From Diplodia intermedia (lineage: Eukaryota; Ascomycota; Dothideomycetes; Botryosphaeriales; Botryosphaeriaceae), in NCBI GenBank assembly GCA_021495925.1, contig JAKEKT010000057.1, positions 1 to 64,000 of the forward strand: a stretch of 64,000 nucleotides of DNA, read 5' to 3'. The first letter of the stretch is position 1, and each line of letters begins with the position of its first letter. Both the position numbers and the translations under genes were made by a program. Below, piece after piece: positions 63,926-64,000 of the stretch. The notes below the pieces were generated by a model that worked only from the letters and a program-made list of their open reading frames with translations, was not told the DNA's origin and did not search any database.

Positions 63926-64000
63926 GGCGGGAGTGGACGTGGTTGTCGCGTCGGAGGTGGAGCACTGGCGCTGGCGCTGACGCAGCTGCAGCCCGCCTCC

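Overview
This window is nuclear DNA of a filamentous ascomycete (Pezizomycotina, probably Dothideomycetes; the class is inferred from overall gene character only). The evidence is short introns with GTRNGT donors and TACTAAC/CTAAC/CTGAC branch sites, GC-rich coding sequence, and a set of fungal genes: GT15 mannosyltransferase, DSC E3 ligase, a Spt21/Ams2-type GATA factor and a 2EXR/F-box-like protein. Exon models were built by hand from splice signals, reading-frame continuity and recognised family sequences. Every multi-exon model given closes in frame.

Bases 1-5200 are the accessory-looking part. A (CT)n tract and a fragmentary lectin-like frame are followed by four secreted-protein genes, all on the minus strand. 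Three of them (629-1184, 2999-3493, 4190-5179) appear to be diverged paralogues. Each has a phase-2 intron directly after a Cys-Thr-Val-aromatic motif and a C-terminal half that reads like a beta-gamma-crystallin Greek-key motif. This array is the best candidate here for something undescribed.

Bases 5700-32700 hold mainly nucleic-acid and metabolic genes: PIF1 helicase, a PUB1/TIA1-type RNA-binding protein, a coiled-coil (possibly Mediator) protein, a double 2EXR protein, the Spt21/Ams2 GATA regulator of histone genes head-to-head with SmD2, dihydroxyacetone kinase, two orphan genes, and an amino-acid permease whose intron carries a 39-bp minisatellite.

Bases 35300-64000 hold signalling, trafficking and glycosylation genes: the AMPK gamma subunit, a PP2C phosphatase, ESCRT-III VPS2 head-to-head with mitofusin FZO1, a DUF4604/KIAA1143-like protein, a KTR-type mannosyltransferase, an orphan single-pass membrane protein, RanBP1, the YEATS protein TAF14, an intron-containing tRNA-Leu(AAG), a GH47 alpha-mannosidase and the Golgi RING ligase TUL1/DSC1.

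Apart from the left-end array the genes are mostly unrelated housekeeping genes and do not form a metabolic cluster. Two are loosely linked by pathway: the KTR mannosyltransferase and the GH47 mannosidase both act on mannose chains of secretory glycoproteins. No transposon, CRISPR array or viral sequence was recognised.
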